Of a stretch of 8,302 nucleotides of DNA, positions 4,481 through 8,302 are shown piece by piece. The stretch covers positions 1 to 8,302 of the forward strand of contig JAOZUU010000051.1 in NCBI GenBank assembly GCA_029938515.1, in the 5' to 3' direction. The notes below the pieces were generated by a model that was given only the letters and a program-made list of their open reading frames with translations, was not told where the DNA came from and did no database searches. Both the position numbers and the translations under genes were made by a program. Origin of the DNA: Desulfobacterales bacterium (GTDB taxonomy: Bacteria; Desulfobacterota; Desulfobacteria; Desulfobacterales; QNYZ01). Numbering within the stretch: the stretch's first letter is position 1; every line of letters begins with the position of its first letter.

Positions 4481-6847
4481 ATGCCCGATCAACAAACCGA
4501 AACCAGCGCCACCCCTGAAAATCTGCCTGAAGTACTTCCCATTCTACCCCTGTTTGATACTGCTCTGTTTCCCAAGATGGTCCTCCCGCTGATAGTCATG
4601 CAAAAAAAGTCCATCCGGCTGGTGGACGAGGCGATGCAGGCCAATCGGATCATCGGCTTGCAACTGGCCAGGAAGAAACCCGATAGCGGAGACCCCGGTG
4701 AGAAAGACCTGTACCGAATCGGCACCGGTGCCATGATATTAAAAATGGCCAAGAGCCATGAAGATAAGGCCCAGCTCCTTGTTCAGGGGTTGGAACGGTT
4801 TAAAGCCATAGAATACCTGTCGGGTAAACCGTATCTCCAGGCCAGGGTGGAGCGCATTGCCGATATCGAAACCAAAGACGATGAAACGGAAGCGCTCATG
4901 AAAAATCTATTGGGTCTGTTTAACCGGATCGTGGAATTATCGCCGGGACTGCCTCAGGAAATCGGGACCATGGCCAGTTCCATCAACGAACCGGGAACGC
5001 TGGCCGATATGATTACATCTTCCATGGATACGCTTTTTGCGGATAAGCAGAAAATACTCGAACAACGAAATGTTAAAAAACGGCTTAAAGAGGTCACCCG
5101 CCAGGCCAATCATCAATTGGAAATCCTGGAACTGGGCAGCAAGATTCAATCCCAGGTTAAAGGTGATATGGAGAAAGGGCAACGCGAATATTACCTGCGG
5201 CAACAACTCAAGGCGATCAAAGAAGAGCTGGGCGAAACAGATGAAACCCAGGTGGAAATCGAAGAATTTCGGACCAAAATAGCCGCGAAGAACCTTCCCG
5301 AGGAGGCCCGTAAGGAAGCCGAGAGGGAACTGGATCGACTGGCTCGCATGCACCCCTCTTCGGCCGAATATACGGTGGCGTCCACATATCTGGACTGGCT
5401 CACCACCCTGCCCTGGCACGACAGTACAAAGGATAATCTGAATATAAAAAAAGCACGCAAAGTACTGGATCATGACCACTACGGCTTGGAAAAGGCAAAA
5501 AAACGGATTGTGGAGTATCTGGCCGTGCGTAAATTAAAAGCCGATTCCAAGGGACCGATTCTTTGTTTTACCGGCCCTCCCGGCACGGGTAAAACATCTC
5601 TGGGCGCTTCCATCGCCAGGGCCATGGGTAGAAAGTTCCACCGTATCTCCCTGGGGGGTGTCCGCGATGAGGCCGAAATCAGGGGCCACCGACGGACGTA
5701 TGTGGGCGCCATGCCCGGACGAATCATCCAGGGGTTAAGACGGGTAGGATCCAACAACCCGGTATTCATGCTCGATGAAATCGACAAGGTGGGCAGCGAT
5801 TTCAGGGGAGATCCCTCCTCGGCCCTCCTGGAAGTGCTCGATCCAGAGCAAAATTATACTTTTACCGATCATTATCTGGACGTCCCCTTCGATCTGACCA
5901 ACGTGATGTTCATCACCACGGCCAATATCCTCGATACGATTCCGCCGGCTTTAAGGGATCGCATGGAAGTCCTGCCGCTTTTAGGATACACCGAGGAGGA
6001 AAAAATTAAGATCGCCAACCGCTACCTGATCCCCAGACAGCGTCAGGCCCACGGCCTTTCGGCGAATCAGATCCGTTTTACCAAGGGGGCCGTCCGGCGA
6101 TTGATCCGGGGCTATACCCGGGAAGCCGGGTTGCGCAATCTGGAACGGGAAATCGCCGCTATCTGCCGGGGCGCGGCAGCCAGAATCGTCGAGGGTAAAA
6201 AGAAAAAAGTAGCCATTCGGGTGGATGATGTGGCTGACTATATCGGACCGATCCGGTTGACGGCCGAAACACGTACCCGGACATTGATTCCGGGAGTCGC
6301 GCTTGGATTGGCCTGGACGGAAGCCGGGGGCGAACTTCTCTTTATCGAGGCCACGGCCATGAAGGGCGGCAAGGGGTTGACCCTGACCGGTCAACTCGGT
6401 GATGTCATGAAAGAATCGGCCACCACGGCCTTAAGCTTTATCCGAACCAACGCTGCAGAACTGAACATTGACGAAAACTTTTTTAAAACCAGCGATATCC
6501 ACATCCACGTCCCCGCCGGTGCCATTCCCAAGGACGGTCCATCGGCGGGCGTTACCATGCTCACCGCCCTGGCCTCCCTGCTAATGGGTCGACCCATTAA
6601 AAAGGACCTGGCCATGACCGGTGAAATCACCCTGCGCGGCCAGGTGCTCCCCGTAGGCGGCATCAAAGAGAAGGTGCTGGCCGCACATCGGACCGGCGTC
6701 AGGGCCCTTATTCTGCCGAAAGCGAATCAAAAAGACCTGGAAGATATTCCTAAAAAAGTCCGCGACGCCATCGAATTTCATTTCGCCGAATATATGCGGG
6801 ATGTCCTCAAAATTGCCTTGACACCGAAAAAACCCGGCGCCACTTGA
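4481..6847 (+). CDS. lon: ATP-dependent Lon protease (LonA type)
   Basis: A cytoplasmic AAA+ serine protease that unfolds and degrades damaged and short-lived regulatory proteins. At 788 residues it is close to E. coli Lon (784). In order: substrate-binding LON N-domain (about 17-215, from LPILPLFDTALFPKMVLPL), a helical linker (about 215-300, with QREYYLRQQLKAIKEELGE), AAA+ module with Walker A GPPGTGKTS (365-373), pore-loop region YVGAMPGRIIQGL and Walker B FMLDEID (D432, E433), and the S16 protease domain to the end. The Ser-Lys dyad is intact: S688 in PKDGPSAGV and K731 in GIKEKV, separated by 43 residues as in E. coli (S679/K722). There is no membrane segment, which excludes LonB. The gene follows a small heat shock gene on the same strand, and its stop codon overlaps the next gene's start. 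Confidence 0.98.
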   Translation: MPDQQTETSATPENLPEVLPILPLFDTALFPKMVLPLIVMQKKSIRLVDEAMQANRIIGLQLARKKPDSGDPGEKDLYRIGTGAMILKMAKSHEDKAQLLVQGLERFKAIEYLSGKPYLQARVERIADIETKDDETEALMKNLLGLFNRIVELSPGLPQEIGTMASSINEPGTLADMITSSMDTLFADKQKILEQRNVKKRLKEVTRQANHQLEILELGSKIQSQVKGDMEKGQREYYLRQQLKAIKEELGETDETQVEIEEFRTKIAAKNLPEEARKEAERELDRLARMHPSSAEYTVASTYLDWLTTLPWHDSTKDNLNIKKARKVLDHDHYGLEKAKKRIVEYLAVRKLKADSKGPILCFTGPPGTGKTSLGASIARAMGRKFHRISLGGVRDEAEIRGHRRTYVGAMPGRIIQGLRRVGSNNPVFMLDEIDKVGSDFRGDPSSALLEVLDPEQNYTFTDHYLDVPFDLTNVMFITTANILDTIPPALRDRMEVLPLLGYTEEEKIKIANRYLIPRQRQAHGLSANQIRFTKGAVRRLIRGYTREAGLRNLEREIAAICRGAAARIVEGKKKKVAIRVDDVADYIGPIRLTAETRTRTLIPGVALGLAWTEAGGELLFIEATAMKGGKGLTLTGQLGDVMKESATTALSFIRTNAAELNIDENFFKTSDIHIHVPAGAIPKDGPSAGVTMLTALASLLMGRPIKKDLAMTGEITLRGQVLPVGGIKEKVLAAHRTGVRALILPKANQKDLEDIPKKVRDAIEFHFAEYMRDVLKIALTPKKPGAT

Positions 6848-7605
6848 TGGGCCATCTATTCAAAAGCCGTATCGGCCGTGTTGTCATTGTCGCGTTGCTG
6901 ATGTCGGCCGTGGGGATGACAAGTTGTAGCCGGCGATCGGCTCCTCCGCGATCATCGCAACCCGGCGCACCAAAACCATATAAGGTCATGGGCAACTGGT
7001 ACCAGCCTTTGGCCGACAGTCGGGGATTTCAACAACGGGGTCTGGCATCCTGGTACGGTAAAAAATTTCACGGCCGCAAAACAGCCAACGGTGAACGGTA
7101 TGATATGTACGGGATCAGCGCCGCCCATAAAACCCTGCCCCTCGACACCTGGGTACGGGTTCACAACCTGGAAAACGGGAAAAGCCTTGATGTGCGGATC
7201 AACGACCGGGGGCCCTTCGTGCGGGGTCGGATCATCGATCTCTCCTACGGTGCCGCCAAAAAGATCGACCTGGTGGGTCCGGGAACAGCCAGGGTAAAAA
7301 TCATCGCCTTGGGCAAAGCCGGTAAACCCCAGCCGGATGGACGTTTGACCTATCAACCGGTCGCTTATAACCGGGGTAATTTCACCATCCAGGTCGGCGC
7401 TTTTACGGATCGGTACAATGCCGAGCAATTTGTCCGGACACTCGATGATGTCTATGTTAATGCGCATATGGTGACTGATAAAGAGGGTGGAGAGCCGTAC
7501 TACCGGGTGCGGGTGGGTAAGTGCAGCACGCTGACCCAGGCGGCGGAATACGAAAATTATCTGGTTAAAAACGGGTTTCCCGATGCGTTTACCGTGGCTG
7601 AATAG
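6847..7605 (+). CDS. rlpA: RlpA-like septal lytic transglycosylase, lipoprotein with SPOR domain
   Basis: A 252-residue outer-membrane lipoprotein that in studied species cleaves peptidoglycan stripped of stem peptides at the division site. The N-terminus is a lipoprotein signal (hydrophobic stretch 12-24, lipobox MTSC with C27 as the lipidated residue). The double-psi beta-barrel domain spans about 65-155 (GLASWYG at 65-71). E83 in TANGE and D120 in NDRGPF, 37 residues apart, match the acidic pair needed for activity in Pseudomonas aeruginosa RlpA as I recall it, so an active enzyme is expected. A SPOR domain (about 178-250, FTIQVGAF to YYRVRVGKC) targets denuded septal glycan. The ATG at 6847 overlaps the lon stop (TGATG), and a TTG one codon earlier is less likely. 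There is no clear Shine-Dalgarno, so translation probably depends on coupling to lon. Confidence 0.95.
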   Translation: MGHLFKSRIGRVVIVALLMSAVGMTSCSRRSAPPRSSQPGAPKPYKVMGNWYQPLADSRGFQQRGLASWYGKKFHGRKTANGERYDMYGISAAHKTLPLDTWVRVHNLENGKSLDVRINDRGPFVRGRIIDLSYGAAKKIDLVGPGTARVKIIALGKAGKPQPDGRLTYQPVAYNRGNFTIQVGAFTDRYNAEQFVRTLDDVYVNAHMVTDKEGGEPYYRVRVGKCSTLTQAAEYENYLVKNGFPDAFTVAE

Positions 7606-7647
7606 CGATCGGAATCGGCGTTTGAAGCACTCAGCTGGATGTAAAAA

Positions 7648-8302
7648 ATGATTCAGCGAAACGATACCCCTCGTCGTCAAACCCATCATTCTCCTTCCAC
7701 CCGGATCAGCATAAGCGGTCATCTGGAACATATCGCTTTCCGCAATTCTGAAAACCACTACACCGTCGCCCGGATACGGGCGGATAATACCGGAAGTATC
7801 GTCACCGTGGTCGGATACCTGCCCGGCGCGAGACCCGGCGAGGCCATTCAAATCACCGGGGGATGGGAAACCCACCCGCGTTTTGGCGAGCAGTTCCACG
7901 CGGATCATTTCGAGATCCTGCTTCCCGAGGCGGTGGAAGGAATCCGCAAATACCTGGGTTCCGGTTTTATCAAGGGGGTCGGATCGAAAATGGTGGCCCG
8001 AATCGTGGATCGGTTCGGTAAAGAAACACTGGACATCATTGAAAACGATCCGCAACGATTGACGGAAGTCCCGGGGGTGGGCAAAAAAACCGCCCATCGA
8101 ATCGGCGACGCCTGGCGGCGGCATCATACCGTTCGGAGCCTGATGCAGTTTCTCCAGGAAAATGATCTGCCCACCTCTCACTGCGGACAGATCCTGAAGC
8201 TTTACGGCGATGAAGCCGTCGATGTGTTAAACAACACCCCCTATCGAATCGCTCTCGATTGGCCTGGAACGGGATTTAAAATCGCCGACACCATCGCCGT
8301 TC
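7648..8302 (+). CDS. recD2: RecD2-type DNA helicase, N-terminal part (cut by right edge)
   Basis: The first 218 residues of a superfamily 1B 5'-3' helicase of the RecD2 (RecD-like, RecBC-independent) group, which acts in DNA repair and recombination. Visible are an N-terminal OB-like region (about 18-92, SISGHLEHIAFRNSENHYTVA), and tandem helix-hairpin-helix DNA-binding motifs: FIKGVGSKMVARIVDRFG (107-124), LTEVPGVGKKTAHRIG (138-153) and GTGFKIADTIA (207-217). The helicase core with Walker A lies beyond the window (family members are usually over 700 residues). An in-frame TAA at 7642 lies just before ATG 7648, so no earlier start exists; the Shine-Dalgarno is weak (CTGGATG). It begins 42 bases after rlpA with no terminator between them, which suggests co-transcription. 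Confidence 0.93.
   Translation, partial: MIQRNDTPRRQTHHSPSTRISISGHLEHIAFRNSENHYTVARIRADNTGSIVTVVGYLPGARPGEAIQITGGWETHPRFGEQFHADHFEILLPEAVEGIRKYLGSGFIKGVGSKMVARIVDRFGKETLDIIENDPQRLTEVPGVGKKTAHRIGDAWRRHHTVRSLMQFLQENDLPTSHCGQILKLYGDEAVDVLNNTPYRIALDWPGTGFKIADTIAV

Noticed and set aside
4937..5479. A 180-codon minus-strand frame opposite the lon N-terminal region
   Set aside because: It lies wholly within lon, and its translation (runs of Phe/Cys, no family pattern) fits the antisense of an acidic, helix-rich coding sequence.
6952..8181. A 409-codon open frame on the minus strand opposite rlpA and recD2
   Set aside because: Both plus-strand genes are recognised families with intact motifs in this stretch; the antisense translation has no recognisable domain and looks like a mirror effect of GC-biased third positions.

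Overview
The window (about 8.3 kb, roughly 50% GC) is ordinary bacterial chromosome with tight gene packing and no mobile element, CRISPR array, rRNA or tRNA that I could see. Gene content points to a Gram-negative bacterium: an RlpA lipoprotein with a SPOR domain, a LonA protease, and a RecD2 helicase. The combination of a lon/small-heat-shock cluster, RecD2 and an HAD-AIRS fusion would suit a Desulfobacterota-like (deltaproteobacterial) lineage, but that placement is inference from general impression and is not proved by the sequence.

Left part: a plus-strand gene, cut by the left edge, encodes an HAD phosphatase-like domain fused to an AIR-synthase/HypE-like ATP-binding module (ends 1598). 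It converges on a minus-strand block: a GluR0-type, amino-acid-gated potassium channel (1636-2739), a small unrecognised cytoplasmic protein (2817-3182) and a small heat shock protein (3357-3806).

Centre: a 203-bp divergent intergenic region (3807-4009) carries a good sigma-70-like promoter for the leftward Hsp20 gene and a plausible one for a rightward gene set. That set is a second, different Hsp20 (4010-4456), lon (4481-6847), rlpA (6847-7605, stop/start overlap with lon) and recD2 (7648 to the right edge, incomplete). Spacings of 24 bp, -1 bp and 42 bp suggest one transcript.

Functional reading: the two Hsp20 holdases and the Lon protease form a protein quality-control group (hold or degrade misfolded protein). 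Downstream, RlpA acts on septal/daughter-cell peptidoglycan and RecD2 acts on DNA, so the transcript may couple protein, wall and DNA maintenance. The most distinctive items are the HAD-AIRS fusion without the HypE C-terminal cysteine, the prokaryotic glutamate-receptor-like channel with its ligand-binding and pore signatures intact, and a helically phased direct repeat just downstream of the second Hsp20 promoter. I did not find evidence for a wholly new system.
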